Below are positions 1-9,032 of a stretch of DNA of 64,000 nucleotides, one piece after another. Position numbers and translations under genes: made by a program. The stretch spans positions 62,001 through 126,000 of the forward strand of contig NZ_CAAJGK010000107.1 in the NCBI RefSeq assembly GCF_900996245.1. The letters run 5' to 3'. The notes below the pieces were generated by a model, which was not told where the DNA came from, searched no databases, and saw nothing but the letters and a program-made list of their open reading frames with translations. The DNA comes from Paraburkholderia sp. BCC1886 (GTDB taxonomy: Bacteria > Pseudomonadota > Gammaproteobacteria > Burkholderiales > Burkholderiaceae). Positions within the stretch are counted from its first letter, which is position 1; each line of letters opens with the position of its first letter.

Positions 1-1
1 G

Positions 2-2107
2 GCGCAGGTCAAGGCGCCGGAACCGGCACCGAAGCCCGCCGAGCCAGCCAAGGCCGCGGAAGCGAAGGGCACGCTGCACAAGCCGGCGCGCCCGGCAGGC
101 GAAGCACCGGCGCGTCCGGCTGCGAAGAAGCCGGCAGCAGCGGCTCCGGCCGCCACGACCGCACCGTCGGCTGGCGACAAGAAGAAGCCGGGCGGCGGCA
201 AGGGTGGCTGGCAGGACGACGCAGCGAAGCGCCGCGGTATCAAGACGCGCGGCGACTCGAGCGGCGGTGTCGATCGCGGCTGGCGCGGTGGCCCGAAGGG
301 TCGCGGCAAACATCAGGATCAGAACACCACGTTCCAGGCGCCGACCGAACCGATCGTGCGTGAAGTGCACGTACCGGAAACCATCACGGTTGCCGATCTG
401 GCGCACAAGATGGCAGTGAAGGCTTCGGAAGTCATCAAGTCGATGATGAAGCTCGGCCAGATGGTCACCATCAACCAGATGCTGGACCAGGAAACGGCGA
501 TGATCATCGTCGAGGAACTGGGTCATCACGCGGTGGCGGCCAAGCTGGACGATCCGGAAGCGATGCTGGTCGAAGGCGAAATCAGCGATGCGGAATCGTT
601 GCCGCGTCCGCCGGTCGTTACCGTCATGGGTCACGTCGACCACGGCAAGACCTCGCTGCTCGACTACATTCGCCGCGCCAAGGTGGCAGCGGGTGAAGCG
701 GGCGGGATTACGCAACACATCGGCGCTTATCACGTCGAAACGCCGCGCGGTGTCATCACGTTCCTCGACACGCCGGGTCACGAGGCCTTCACGGCCATGC
801 GTGCTCGCGGTGCGAAGGCAACCGACATCGTGATTCTGGTGGTCGCAGCCGACGACGGCGTGATGCCGCAAACGAAGGAAGCGATTGCTCACGCGAAGGC
901 AGGCGGCGTACCGCTGGTCGTCGCTATCAACAAGATCGACAAGCCGGACGCCAATCTCGACCGCGTCAAGCAGGAACTGGTGGCAGAAGGCGTCGTGCCG
1001 GAAGAGTACGGTGGCGATTCGCCGTTCGTGCCGGTGTCGGCGAAAACCGGCGCAGGTATCGACGATCTGCTGGAACAGGTTCTGTTGCAGGCCGAGGTGC
1101 TGGAACTGAAGGCGCCGGTCGAAGCAGGCGCGAAGGGTCTGGTCATCGAAGCGAAGCTCGACAAGGGTAAGGGTCCGGTTGCGACGATCCTGGTCCAGTC
1201 GGGTACGCTGAACCGCGGTGACGTGGTGCTGGCCGGTAGCGCATACGGTCGCGTTCGGGCCATGCTCGACGAAACCGGCAAGCCGACCAAGTCGGCCGGC
1301 CCGTCGATCCCGGTCGAGATTCAAGGTTTGTCGGAAGTGCCGCAGGCAGGCGAAGAAGTCATCGTCATGCCGGACGACCGCAAGGCGCGTGAAGTCGCAC
1401 TGTTCCGTCAAGGCAAGTTCCGCGACGTCAAGCTGGCCAAGCAACAGGCCGCGAAGCTCGAGAACATGCTCGAACAGATGGGCGAAGGCGAAGTGCAGTA
1501 CATGCCGCTCATCGTCAAGGCCGACGTGCAGGGTTCGCAGGAAGCGCTGGTGCAGTCGCTGCTCAAGCTGTCGACCGACGAAGTCCGCGTGCAGATCGTG
1601 CACGGCGCAGTGGGTGGCATCAGCGAGTCCGACGTCAATCTGGCAACGGCGTCGAAGGCGGTCATCATCGGCTTCAACACCCGTGCGGATGCTCAGGCGC
1701 GCAAGCTGGCCGAGTCCAATGGTGTCGATATTCGCTACTACAACATCATCTATGACGCTGTAGATGAAGTGAAAGCCGCGATGTCGGGCATGCTGGCTCC
1801 GGAAAAGCGCGAAATCGTCACGGGTACGGTCGAAGTGCGTCAGGTCTTCAAGGTACCGAAAATCGGTGCAGTGGCCGGTTGTATGGTCACGGACGGCTTC
1901 GTCAAGCGCTCGTCGTCGGTGCGCGTGCTGCGCAACAACGTCGTCATCTTTACGGGCGAGCTCGATTCGCTCAAGCGCTTCAAGGACGATGTGAAGGAAG
2001 TCCGCCAAGGCTTCGAGTGCGGTATGTCCATCAAGAACTTCAACGATATCGTCGAAGGCGATCAGTTCGAAGTCTTCGAGGTGACCGAAGTCGCGCGTTC
2101 GCTGTAA
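2..2107 (+). CDS. infB: Translation initiation factor IF-2 (5' end outside window)
   Basis: IF-2 is the GTPase that brings fMet-tRNA to the 30S subunit and promotes subunit joining. About 701 residues are visible and the reading frame is open back to the window edge. The first ~110 are an Ala/Pro/Lys-rich linker typical of the variable N-terminal part. The conserved core then shows G1 (GHVDHGKTS), G3 (DTPGHEAF) and G4 (NKID) GTPase motifs, followed by the beta-barrel and C-terminal fMet-tRNA-binding domains. Betaproteobacterial IF-2 is usually close to 950-980 residues, so roughly 250-280 are missing upstream. An internal ATG at 356 is not the start, because the linker upstream is clearly coding. 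rbfA and truB follow, the usual order in this lineage. Confidence 0.98.
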   Translation, partial: AQVKAPEPAPKPAEPAKAAEAKGTLHKPARPAGEAPARPAAKKPAAAAPAATTAPSAGDKKKPGGGKGGWQDDAAKRRGIKTRGDSSGGVDRGWRGGPKGRGKHQDQNTTFQAPTEPIVREVHVPETITVADLAHKMAVKASEVIKSMMKLGQMVTINQMLDQETAMIIVEELGHHAVAAKLDDPEAMLVEGEISDAESLPRPPVVTVMGHVDHGKTSLLDYIRRAKVAAGEAGGITQHIGAYHVETPRGVITFLDTPGHEAFTAMRARGAKATDIVILVVAADDGVMPQTKEAIAHAKAGGVPLVVAINKIDKPDANLDRVKQELVAEGVVPEEYGGDSPFVPVSAKTGAGIDDLLEQVLLQAEVLELKAPVEAGAKGLVIEAKLDKGKGPVATILVQSGTLNRGDVVLAGSAYGRVRAMLDETGKPTKSAGPSIPVEIQGLSEVPQAGEEVIVMPDDRKAREVALFRQGKFRDVKLAKQQAAKLENMLEQMGEGEVQYMPLIVKADVQGSQEALVQSLLKLSTDEVRVQIVHGAVGGISESDVNLATASKAVIIGFNTRADAQARKLAESNGVDIRYYNIIYDAVDEVKAAMSGMLAPEKREIVTGTVEVRQVFKVPKIGAVAGCMVTDGFVKRSSSVRVLRNNVVIFTGELDSLKRFKDDVKEVRQGFECGMSIKNFNDIVEGDQFEVFEVTEVARSL

Positions 2108-2127
2108 TTCACGCGGCACGGCTCAAG

Positions 2128-2168
2128 GGGCGGAGCGGGCTTTCATGGCCGCTCCGCCCATTCTTTTT
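2128..2168 (+). terminator. Hairpin plus T-run between infB and rbfA
   Basis: A perfect 11-bp stem (2128-2138 with 2149-2159) and a 10-nt loop are followed by a T-rich tract at 2161-2168. This fits a Rho-independent terminator or attenuator about 20 nt after the infB stop. rbfA begins 72 nt further on, so it may be partly read through or have its own promoter. Confidence 0.75.
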
Positions 2169-2239
2169 GGGCCGACCGCTCGCGCTGCACCCGGCGCGAA
2201 CCACTTTTTGCATCCGTCTGAACGGATCACCTAATCACC

Positions 2240-2605
2240 ATGCCTAAAAAACGTTCTTCTCCCAATCGCAACGTGCAGATCGCCGATCAGATCCAGCGCG
2301 ATTTGTCCGAACTGCTGCGCGAGGTCAAGGATCCGCGTATCGGTCTCGTCACGATTCAAAGTATCGAGCTGACGCCCGACTATGCGCACGCGAAGGTTTA
2401 TTTCACGACGCTGACCGGCGACCCGAAGCAAACGCTCGAAGCGCTCACGCACGCGGCCGGCCATCTGCACAATCAGCTGTTCAAGCGGCTGCACATCCAT
2501 ACCGTGCCGACGCTGCATTTCCACTACGACCAGACCATCGAGCGCGCTGTCGAGATGTCGCGTCTGATCGACGAGGCCAACGCCAGTCGGGCGAAAGAAG
2601 ACTGA
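2240..2605 (+). CDS. rbfA: Ribosome-binding factor A
   Basis: RbfA is a small KH-fold protein that binds the 30S subunit and helps mature the 5' end of 16S rRNA. The 121-residue product has the usual length. It carries the family core, including the LLREVKDPRIGLVTI region around residues 25-40 and the following ELTPDYAHAKVYFT strand. The start ATG at 2240 gives the typical Lys/Arg-rich N-terminus. It lies between infB and truB on the same strand, the standard neighbourhood for this gene. A hairpin terminator separates it from infB. Confidence 0.97.
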   Translation: MPKKRSSPNRNVQIADQIQRDLSELLREVKDPRIGLVTIQSIELTPDYAHAKVYFTTLTGDPKQTLEALTHAAGHLHNQLFKRLHIHTVPTLHFHYDQTIERAVEMSRLIDEANASRAKED

Positions 2606-2700
2606 ACGCACGGCCGCGCCTGGCCGGGGCCGTGCGGCCCAGGCACTGGGCGCGTCGCCGGGCCACTCCGACACTCTTCAGACTCTTCCGTCTCTCCCAC

Positions 2701-3636
2701 ATGACCGCACCTCAACGCCCCCGCGTGCCGCGTCGCGCGCTCGACGGCGTCCTGTTGCTCGACAAGCCGATCGGACTGTCCAGCAACGACGCGTTGATCC
2801 GCGCAAAACGTCTCTATCTCGCGAAAAAGGCCGGCCATACCGGCACGCTCGATCCGCTCGCGACAGGTTTGCTGCCGCTGTGTTTCGGTGAAGCCACCAA
2901 GTTTTCGCAGGATCTTCTCGAAGCCGACAAGACCTACGAGGCGACGATGCGCCTCGGTATCCGCACGACTACGGGCGATGCGGAAGGCGAAGCGATCGAT
3001 ACTCGCGAGGTCACCTGTGACGAGGCGGCGGTCGCGGCAGCTTTGCTGGCTTTCCTCGGCGATATCGTGCAGATTCCGCCGATGTATTCCGCGCTCAAGC
3101 GCGACGGCAAGCCGCTCTACGAATATGCGCGTGCCGGGCAGACGGTCGAGCGACAAGGCCGCCAGGTGACGATTCTCGCGCTCGAGATGCTGGCTTGCGC
3201 GCTTCCCGATGTGACGTTTCGCGTGACCTGCAGTAAGGGCACGTACGTGCGCACGCTTGCCGAAGATATCGGCGAGGCGTTGGGATGTGGTGCGCATCTG
3301 GTGGCGCTGCGCCGCACGGGCGTCGGCGCATTAACGCTGGAGCACGCAGTCACGCTGGACGCGTTATCCGATGCGAGCGAGAGCGAGCGCGACGGCTGGT
3401 TGCAACCGGTGGACGCGTTGCTGTCCACGTTCCCGCCCGTGAGTCTCGATGACGACGCCACCCGGCGCTTCCTGCACGGCCAGCGGCTCAAGCTATCCGA
3501 GCTCGCGCTCACGCCCGATGCGGCGAACGCACCGCGCGTACGCGTCTACGCGTCGGACGGTCGGCTGCTCGGCGTCGCACGGCCCGGAGAAGGCGTGCTC
3601 GCGCCGGAACGACTCGTCGTGACGGCGGCGGGGTAG
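2701..3636 (+). CDS. truB: tRNA pseudouridine(55) synthase TruB
   Basis: TruB converts U55 in the T-loop of tRNAs to pseudouridine. The chosen start at 2701 gives 311 residues beginning MTAPQRPRVPRRALDG. An in-frame ATG at 2632 would add an Arg-rich stretch without family character. The catalytic aspartate is in the GHTGTLDPLATG motif (Asp51), preceded by the conserved LLLDKPIGLSS segment. The C-terminal part after residue ~250 corresponds to the PUA-like extension. It is co-directional with infB and rbfA and ends at a strong shared terminator. Confidence 0.97.
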   Translation: MTAPQRPRVPRRALDGVLLLDKPIGLSSNDALIRAKRLYLAKKAGHTGTLDPLATGLLPLCFGEATKFSQDLLEADKTYEATMRLGIRTTTGDAEGEAIDTREVTCDEAAVAAALLAFLGDIVQIPPMYSALKRDGKPLYEYARAGQTVERQGRQVTILALEMLACALPDVTFRVTCSKGTYVRTLAEDIGEALGCGAHLVALRRTGVGALTLEHAVTLDALSDASESERDGWLQPVDALLSTFPPVSLDDDATRRFLHGQRLKLSELALTPDAANAPRVRVYASDGRLLGVARPGEGVLAPERLVVTAAG

Positions 3637-3641
3637 AACGG

Positions 3642-3681
3642 AAAAAGGCGGGACCGCCATACAAGCGGTCCCGCCTTTTTT
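3642..3681. terminator. Bidirectional terminator between truB and emrB
   Basis: Perfect 16-bp inverted repeat (3642-3657 with 3665-3680), 7-nt loop, A-tract on the left and T-tract on the right. It can end truB on the plus strand and the converging efflux operon on the minus strand. Confidence 0.92.
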
Positions 3682-3720
3682 AAGCCAGCCGCAACCGAAG
3701 CCGCGTACCGGCCCGAAGCC

Positions 3721-5283
3721 TCAATGCGCGGCCGCAGCCGCCGCCCCCGCATCGCCACCCGCGCGTTCCGGCCGCGTAATCCAGATCAGCGCAATCAGCG
3801 CAATGAAAATCCCCGCGGAAACGAAGAACAGATCGTTCACCCCGAGTTGGGCCGCCTGCTGCGTGGCCATGGTGTTGAACAACCCATACGCCTGCGACTG
3901 ACTGAAACCCGCCGCGCCCATTTGCCGGATCGACTGATCGAACACCGGGTTATACGCGTTGGCCTGCTCGGCGAGTTGCGCGTGATGCATGATGGTCCGA
4001 TGGTCCCATGCCGTCTGAAAAATCGACGTGCCGATACCGCCACACATGATCCGCACGAAATTCGACAGACCGGAAGCGGCCGGAATCCGGTTACCCGGCA
4101 AGCCCGACAGCGTGATCGACACCAGCGGAATGAAGAATCCGGCCATGCCGATGCCCTGAATGAACGTCGGCAACAGCAGTGAAAAGTTATCGACGCCGGT
4201 GGTGTAGCGCGAGCGCATCCAGAAAACCAGTGCGAAGACGATGAACGAGGCAGTCGCGATATAGCGCGGATCGGTGCGCGGCAAAATCTTGCCGGTGATA
4301 GGCGAGAGCAGCACGGCGAAGAGGCCCACGGGCGCCATCACCAGACCGGCTTCGGTGGCGGTGTAACCGATGTCGGTCTGCAGCCAGAGCGGCAGCAGCA
4401 CGAGATTGCCGAAGTAAAGCCCATAGCCCACCGACAGCGCCACCGTCCCGCCGGTGAAATTGCGTTTGCCGAACAGCTTGAGATCGACCACCGGATGCTC
4501 GGCAGTCAGTTCCCACACGATGAAAAACGCGAGCGCAATGACCGCGACGAGCGACAGAACGATGATGGTTGTCGACGAAAACCAGTCGAGGTCCTTGCCC
4601 TTGTCGAGCATCACTTGCAGCGAGCCGACCCACACGATCAGCAGGCCCAGACCGACACCGTCGATCGGCGCCTTTCTGATGACCGAGTCGCGGTTGCGGA
4701 AGATCATCCACGTGGCGACCGCGGCAATCGCGCCGACCGGAATGTTCACGTAGAAAATCCAAGGCCACGAGATGTTGTCCGAAATCCAGCCGCCGAGAAT
4801 CGGCCCGGCCACCGGCGCGATCAGCGTCGTCATGGCCCACATCGACAGCGCCATCGGCGCCTTGGCGCGCGGATAGCTGGCGAGCAGCAAGGTTTGCGAC
4901 AGCGGAATCATCGGCCCGGCTACCGCGCCCTGCAACACGCGCGAGGCCAGCAGGAACGGCAGTGTGGGCGCGAGGCCGCACAGCCACGACGAGATCACGA
5001 ACAGCACGATCGACGCCATGAACAGCCGCACCTGACCGATGCGGTCGGTGAGCCACCCGGTCAGCGGCACGGAGATCGCGTTCGCGACCGCGAACGAGGT
5101 GATGACCCACGTGCCCTGGTCGGACGACACGCCGAGATCGCCGGAAATCGACGGAATCGACACGTTCGCAATCGACGTGTCGAGCACGTTCATGAACACG
5201 GCAAGCGACACCGCGATGGTGCCGATCACCAGTTGCGCGCCCTCGAGCGGCGGGTGAGGGACTTGCGCCTGAGCCTGAGCCAT
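3721..5283 (-). CDS. emrB: DHA2 (EmrB/QacA) family MFS drug exporter
   Basis: This is the inner-membrane proton-coupled exporter of a tripartite efflux pump. The 520-residue protein is hydrophobic throughout and fits the 14-helix DHA2 subfamily. It has the early LDTSIANVSIPSISGDLG motif (family motif D1), the WLTDRIGQVR loop (motif A) and the APVAGPILGGWI segment (motif C, antiporter signature). The C-terminus ends in a short Ala-rich tail. It is the last gene of the minus-strand set marR, OM lipoprotein, emrA, emrB, with 39 nt between emrA and emrB. The substrate cannot be told from the sequence; hydrophobic drugs or uncouplers are typical for the family. Confidence 0.93.
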   Translation of the reverse strand: MAQAQAQVPHPPLEGAQLVIGTIAVSLAVFMNVLDTSIANVSIPSISGDLGVSSDQGTWVITSFAVANAISVPLTGWLTDRIGQVRLFMASIVLFVISSWLCGLAPTLPFLLASRVLQGAVAGPMIPLSQTLLLASYPRAKAPMALSMWAMTTLIAPVAGPILGGWISDNISWPWIFYVNIPVGAIAAVATWMIFRNRDSVIRKAPIDGVGLGLLIVWVGSLQVMLDKGKDLDWFSSTTIIVLSLVAVIALAFFIVWELTAEHPVVDLKLFGKRNFTGGTVALSVGYGLYFGNLVLLPLWLQTDIGYTATEAGLVMAPVGLFAVLLSPITGKILPRTDPRYIATASFIVFALVFWMRSRYTTGVDNFSLLLPTFIQGIGMAGFFIPLVSITLSGLPGNRIPAASGLSNFVRIMCGGIGTSIFQTAWDHRTIMHHAQLAEQANAYNPVFDQSIRQMGAAGFSQSQAYGLFNTMATQQAAQLGVNDLFFVSAGIFIALIALIWITRPERAGGDAGAAAAAAH

Positions 5284-5322
5284 TAGTTGGAAAGCCTGTT
5301 CTTGTTCGTCACGCGGACCGGA

Positions 5323-6543
5323 TCAGCTTGCGGAGGCTTTGCCGGCGCCGGCTTGAGTGGACTTTTGCGTGCCGCCGTTCGGGCCCGCGTTGGCCGCGAT
5401 GATGCGGGCGATTTCCGCGTCGGCCTGATCGCCGTACTTCTCGAACACGTTGGTCTGATAGATCGTGTTCGGCGCTTCGCCCAACTGGCCGCCGTTGTCG
5501 TCCTTGATGGTCACGTCGGCCTGCATCGACAGACCGATACGCAGCGGATGCTGTTCGAGTTCTTTCGGATCGAGGGCGATCCGCACCGGCAGACGCTGCA
5601 CGACCTTGATCCAGTTACCCGTCGCGTTCTGCGCGGGCAACAGCGAGAACGCCGAACCCGTACCGGCCGAGAAACCGACCACCTTGCCGTGGAACACCAC
5701 CGACGAGCCGTACACGTCGGCCGTCAGTTCGACCGGTTGGCCGATGCGCATGTGCTTCAGTTGGACTTCCTTGAAGTTCGCGTCGACCCAGACGCCGCCG
5801 AGCGGCACGATCGCCATCAGCGGGGTGCCCGGCGAGACGCGCTGGCCGACCTGCACCGAGCGCTTCGCGACATAGCCGGTGACCGGCGCCGGCAGGTTGT
5901 TGCGGGCGTTGTTCAGATACGCGTCGCGCACCTTCGCGGCGGCGGCCTGCACGTTCGGGTGATTCGCGATCGACGTGTTGGCGGTCAATGCGCGGTTCGA
6001 CGCCAGTTGTTGCTGCGCGGCGTCGACGGAGGCTTGCGCGCTCTTCACGGCGTCGCGTGCGTGGGAGATTTCTTCCAGCGAGACGGCGCCGGTCTGGGCG
6101 ACCGTCAGACGACGTTTCAGGTCGTCCTGGGCGCGTGACAGATCGGCCTGACGCTGGGCGACTTGCGCCTGATACTGGTTGTCGTCGGCGAACAGCCCGC
6201 GAACCTGGCGGACTGTTTGTGCGAGGTTCGCTTCGGCCTGTTCCAGCGCGACCCGCGCGTCCGCCGGATCGAGTACGACGAGCGGGTCGCCGGCCTTGAC
6301 GGTCTGCGTGTCGTCGGCGTTCACGGCGACCACGGTGCCGGTGACCTGCGGCGTGATCTGCACGACGTTGCCGTTCACGTAGGCGTCGTCGGTGTCTTCA
6401 TGGAAGCGCGCGATGAGGAAGTAGTACAGGCCGTACGCGATTGCGGCAATCAGAATGACGATGACGAGCAGCGTCATCATGCGTTTGCGTTTGCCGTTGT
6501 TCGCCGGTTGTGCGGGGGCCGCGGGCTGCTGGGGGGTGCTCAT
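5323..6543 (-). CDS. emrA: EmrA/HlyD-type membrane fusion protein
   Basis: This is the periplasmic adaptor that joins the EmrB-type exporter to an outer-membrane channel. The 406-residue protein starts with a Pro/Gln-rich cytoplasmic tail and one membrane anchor at about residues 22-45. A split lipoyl/barrel-sandwich domain follows (VVAVNADDTQTVKAGDPLV), then a long alpha-helical hairpin rich in Ala/Gln and a second beta segment (PVTGYVAKRSVQVGQRVSPG). It ends in a Ser/Ala/Gly-rich tail. A Shine-Dalgarno (CGGAG) lies upstream of the ATG. Length and architecture match EmrA. Confidence 0.94.
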   Translation of the reverse strand: MSTPQQPAAPAQPANNGKRKRMMTLLVIVILIAAIAYGLYYFLIARFHEDTDDAYVNGNVVQITPQVTGTVVAVNADDTQTVKAGDPLVVLDPADARVALEQAEANLAQTVRQVRGLFADDNQYQAQVAQRQADLSRAQDDLKRRLTVAQTGAVSLEEISHARDAVKSAQASVDAAQQQLASNRALTANTSIANHPNVQAAAAKVRDAYLNNARNNLPAPVTGYVAKRSVQVGQRVSPGTPLMAIVPLGGVWVDANFKEVQLKHMRIGQPVELTADVYGSSVVFHGKVVGFSAGTGSAFSLLPAQNATGNWIKVVQRLPVRIALDPKELEQHPLRIGLSMQADVTIKDDNGGQLGEAPNTIYQTNVFEKYGDQADAEIARIIAANAGPNGGTQKSTQAGAGKASAS

Positions 6544-6629
6544 TGATGTGCTCCGGTTCTCTCAAGCGTCTCGTTTATTCGGATGATCTTGCGTATTCGA
6601 TCAGGCTGCGATGTCGATTCGATGTGGGC

Positions 6630-8147
6630 TCAGTTCGCCGCGGCGGTCGCGGCCGTGGCTGCCGTGGCCGACGCCGGGGCGTCGGTCGGCACCACGAGGC
6701 TCGTCTTAGTGGCGTCGAAACCGCCGCCGAGCGCCTTGATGAGGCCGATCTGCATGTCGCGGCGGCGCATCGTCAGACTGGTCACCGTCTGTTCCGCAGA
6801 AAGGCGGTTCTGGTCCGCGGTCAGCACCTGCAATTGCGGCGACAGGCCGGCCTTGTAGCGGATCACCGCGAGCTGATAAGCCTTGGAAGACGCATCCAGC
6901 GCGCGTTGGGCGTCGCCGGACTGCTTGTCGATCGAGCGAATGGACGACACTTGCGTGGCCACGTCCGACAACGCGTTGATCAGCGTCTGGTTGTAGTTCG
7001 CGACGTCGAGGTCGAAGTCGGCATAGCGGCCCTTTAGTTGCGAGCGCAACGCGCCGGCGTCGAAGATCGGCAGGTGGATCGCCGGTCCGAGCTGAACCTG
7101 GCGGCTTGCCGCGGTGAAGAAACGGCCCCAGCCGAAGGCGTCGAAACCGAAGCCGGCCGCCAGATTGATGTCCGGGAAGAATTCGGCCTTGGCTTCTTTG
7201 ACGTCGTGCATCGCGGCTTCGACCTGCCAGCGCGCGGCGACGATGTCGGCACGACGCGCCACGAGGTCGGCCGGCAGGTTGTCGGGCAGCGACACCGCGC
7301 CACCGCTCGTCAGAACCGGCTTGTCGATCTGCAGGCCGCGGTCCGGACCCTTGCCGAGCAGCGCGCCCAATTGATAGCGCACGACGGTGATCTGGCCATC
7401 GATGTCGGTCAAATTCGATTGACTGGTGGCGATATTGCCGTTGGCCGTCTGACGTTCGACATTGGTGTCGAGCCCGGCGGCCACCCGGCCGTTGGCGATG
7501 CGGCCGATATCCTGACGATTGGCGATTTCGCGCGCGGCGATATCGCGGAACGCATACAACTGAGCGAGCTGGTTATACGTGCTAGCAACCGACGCCGCGA
7601 GTGTCACGCGAGCCTGCTGCATGTCGGCCTCGGCCGCTTTCTCCTGCGAGACGGCCTGCCCCAGCCGTTGCCGGTTCTTGCCCCACAAGTCGAGATCCCA
7701 CGACGCGCTCGCCAGCACGTTGTTTTCGCTATACCACGTGCCGCCATACGGAGGCGGGTAGAGCGCGTTGCCCGAGAACAGCTCGCGATTCCACGAATAG
7801 CTGCCGTTCACCTTCGGCGAGAGCGCCGAGCGCGTGCTCTCGATATACGACGACGCCTTCGCGACCCGCGCCTGGGCTTGCGCGATCGACGGATTGCCTT
7901 CGAGTGCTTCGGCGATCAGCTTCGTCAACTGCGGGTCGCCGAACTGGTTGGCCCAATCGAGCGACGGCCACTGGCCGCCCTGGCCGGACAGACTCTGGGT
8001 GGACTCGTACTGAGCCGACGACGCGATCTGCTTGTCGCTTTTCATACCGAAGTAGTTCGCGCACCCCGTGAGGGCGAACGCCGTCACCGCGGCGGCGACA
8101 GCGGCCCGGCGCGAAAGCACGGGCGCGGACAGGGAATGGGATTTCAT
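6630..8147 (-). CDS. NodT/OprM-type outer-membrane efflux lipoprotein
   Basis: This is a TolC-like outer-membrane channel for the adjacent EmrAB pump. The start at 8147 gives 505 residues and places a lipobox (LTGC, Cys29) after an Arg-containing hydrophobic signal; a longer in-frame start would put 28 atypical residues in front. The body contains two outer-membrane efflux protein repeats, with segments such as ASWDLDLWGKNRQR and RRADIVAARWQVEAAMHDVK that are characteristic of NodT-family channels. A Shine-Dalgarno AGAGA precedes the ATG. It lies 46 nt downstream of marR and 86 nt upstream of emrA, so a four-gene operon is likely. Confidence 0.93.
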   Translation of the reverse strand: MKSHSLSAPVLSRRAAVAAAVTAFALTGCANYFGMKSDKQIASSAQYESTQSLSGQGGQWPSLDWANQFGDPQLTKLIAEALEGNPSIAQAQARVAKASSYIESTRSALSPKVNGSYSWNRELFSGNALYPPPYGGTWYSENNVLASASWDLDLWGKNRQRLGQAVSQEKAAEADMQQARVTLAASVASTYNQLAQLYAFRDIAAREIANRQDIGRIANGRVAAGLDTNVERQTANGNIATSQSNLTDIDGQITVVRYQLGALLGKGPDRGLQIDKPVLTSGGAVSLPDNLPADLVARRADIVAARWQVEAAMHDVKEAKAEFFPDINLAAGFGFDAFGWGRFFTAASRQVQLGPAIHLPIFDAGALRSQLKGRYADFDLDVANYNQTLINALSDVATQVSSIRSIDKQSGDAQRALDASSKAYQLAVIRYKAGLSPQLQVLTADQNRLSAEQTVTSLTMRRRDMQIGLIKALGGGFDATKTSLVVPTDAPASATAATAATAAAN

Positions 8148-8193
8148 CGCTCGTCTCTTTGCGTGGAATGTAATGATGGACGCTGCAAGCAAA

Positions 8194-8712
8194 TTATTGC
8201 GATTTGCTTTCAAGATTACCTGTTGCATCACGGGTTAGCCCCGTATGTTCGCCCGAATTGACGAGCACGCGACGTAGCATGCTCTTCAGGAAGCCGACCT
8301 CTTCGGCCGTGAAACCGCCCAGCAGATTGTCCAGCACGCCGTTGAAGATGGCCGGCATTTTTGCGGCGATTTCCTGACCTTCCGTGGTCAATGCGAGGCG
8401 GACGACCCGGCGATCTTCGTTACTGCGAACCCGGGTGAGCAGACCGCGTTTTTCGAGGCGGTCGACGAGGCGGGTCACTGCGCTGGCGTCGATGCCGTAT
8501 TCGCGGGCGAGTTCGGCGGCCAGCAGGCATTTGCCGCTTGCCACCATGAACAGGATGCTGCCTTGCTGGCTGGTGATTCCCAATTCAGCCATGCTGCGTT
8601 GGGTAATCAGGTTCGACATGGTCGATTTCACGCGGGAGAGCAGGTAGCCGACGCTTTCGCCTAACTGATACTCACTGAGGTCCGGCGTAGGTGTCGGAGA
8701 CGGCTCGGTCAT
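8194..8712 (-). CDS. MarR-family transcriptional regulator
   Basis: This is a 172-residue winged-helix regulator and the probable local repressor of the efflux operon that follows it. The HTH region is clear: LAREYGIDASAVTRLVDRLEKRGLL (about residues 68-92) is followed by the wing RVRSNEDRRVVRLALT. It is the promoter-proximal gene of marR, OM lipoprotein, emrA, emrB. A good -10/-35 pair lies about 35 nt upstream of its ATG. Autoregulation with ligand-induced derepression is the usual scheme for this family and is inferred here, not seen. Confidence 0.93.
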   Translation of the reverse strand: MTEPSPTPTPDLSEYQLGESVGYLLSRVKSTMSNLITQRSMAELGITSQQGSILFMVASGKCLLAAELAREYGIDASAVTRLVDRLEKRGLLTRVRSNEDRRVVRLALTTEGQEIAAKMPAIFNGVLDNLLGGFTAEEVGFLKSMLRRVLVNSGEHTGLTRDATGNLESKSQ

Positions 8713-8747
8713 GATTCTCGTGCGAAAGCAATGGTTGACTAGGCAGG

Positions 8748-8777
8748 ATTATAGTGGGCGCTTCATTGACGCGGCAA
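8748..8777 (-). promoter_or_regulatory. Predicted sigma-70 promoter of the marR-efflux operon
   Basis: On the minus strand, TTGCCG (8772-8777) and TATAAT (8748-8753) are separated by 18 bp, directly upstream of marR. MarR binding over this site would repress the whole operon; the operator itself was not resolved. Confidence 0.65.
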
Positions 8778-8935
8778 GCGTTATTCCAGCTTAGGCAAGG
8801 ATCTATCTCGCTCAGCGAGAGAATCGGCGCGGCTTTCAGCGGATTTCGCCGACTTTCGTGGCGGCGTTTTCCGACGGATCGACGGGTTGAAGTCGCTAGG
8901 GCTATCAGGGAATACCAGAAAGCGTCATTGTGTCG

Positions 8936-8944
8936 TGCTATAAT
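8936..8944 (+). promoter_or_regulatory. Predicted extended -10 promoter of typA
   Basis: TG-C-TATAAT (TATAAT at 8939-8944) is a consensus extended -10 element about 89 nt upstream of the typA ATG. No good -35 is seen, which extended -10 promoters do not need. The leader just downstream holds a small stem (CCCAAA/TTTGGG). Confidence 0.6.
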
Positions 8945-9032
8945 GTTGGGTTCCCAAAAGTGCGCTTTGGGCTTTGTTGGCTTCGTACACAATGCTGCTT
9001 TGCTGGCGCACTCAAACTGTCTCCAGGTTCCT

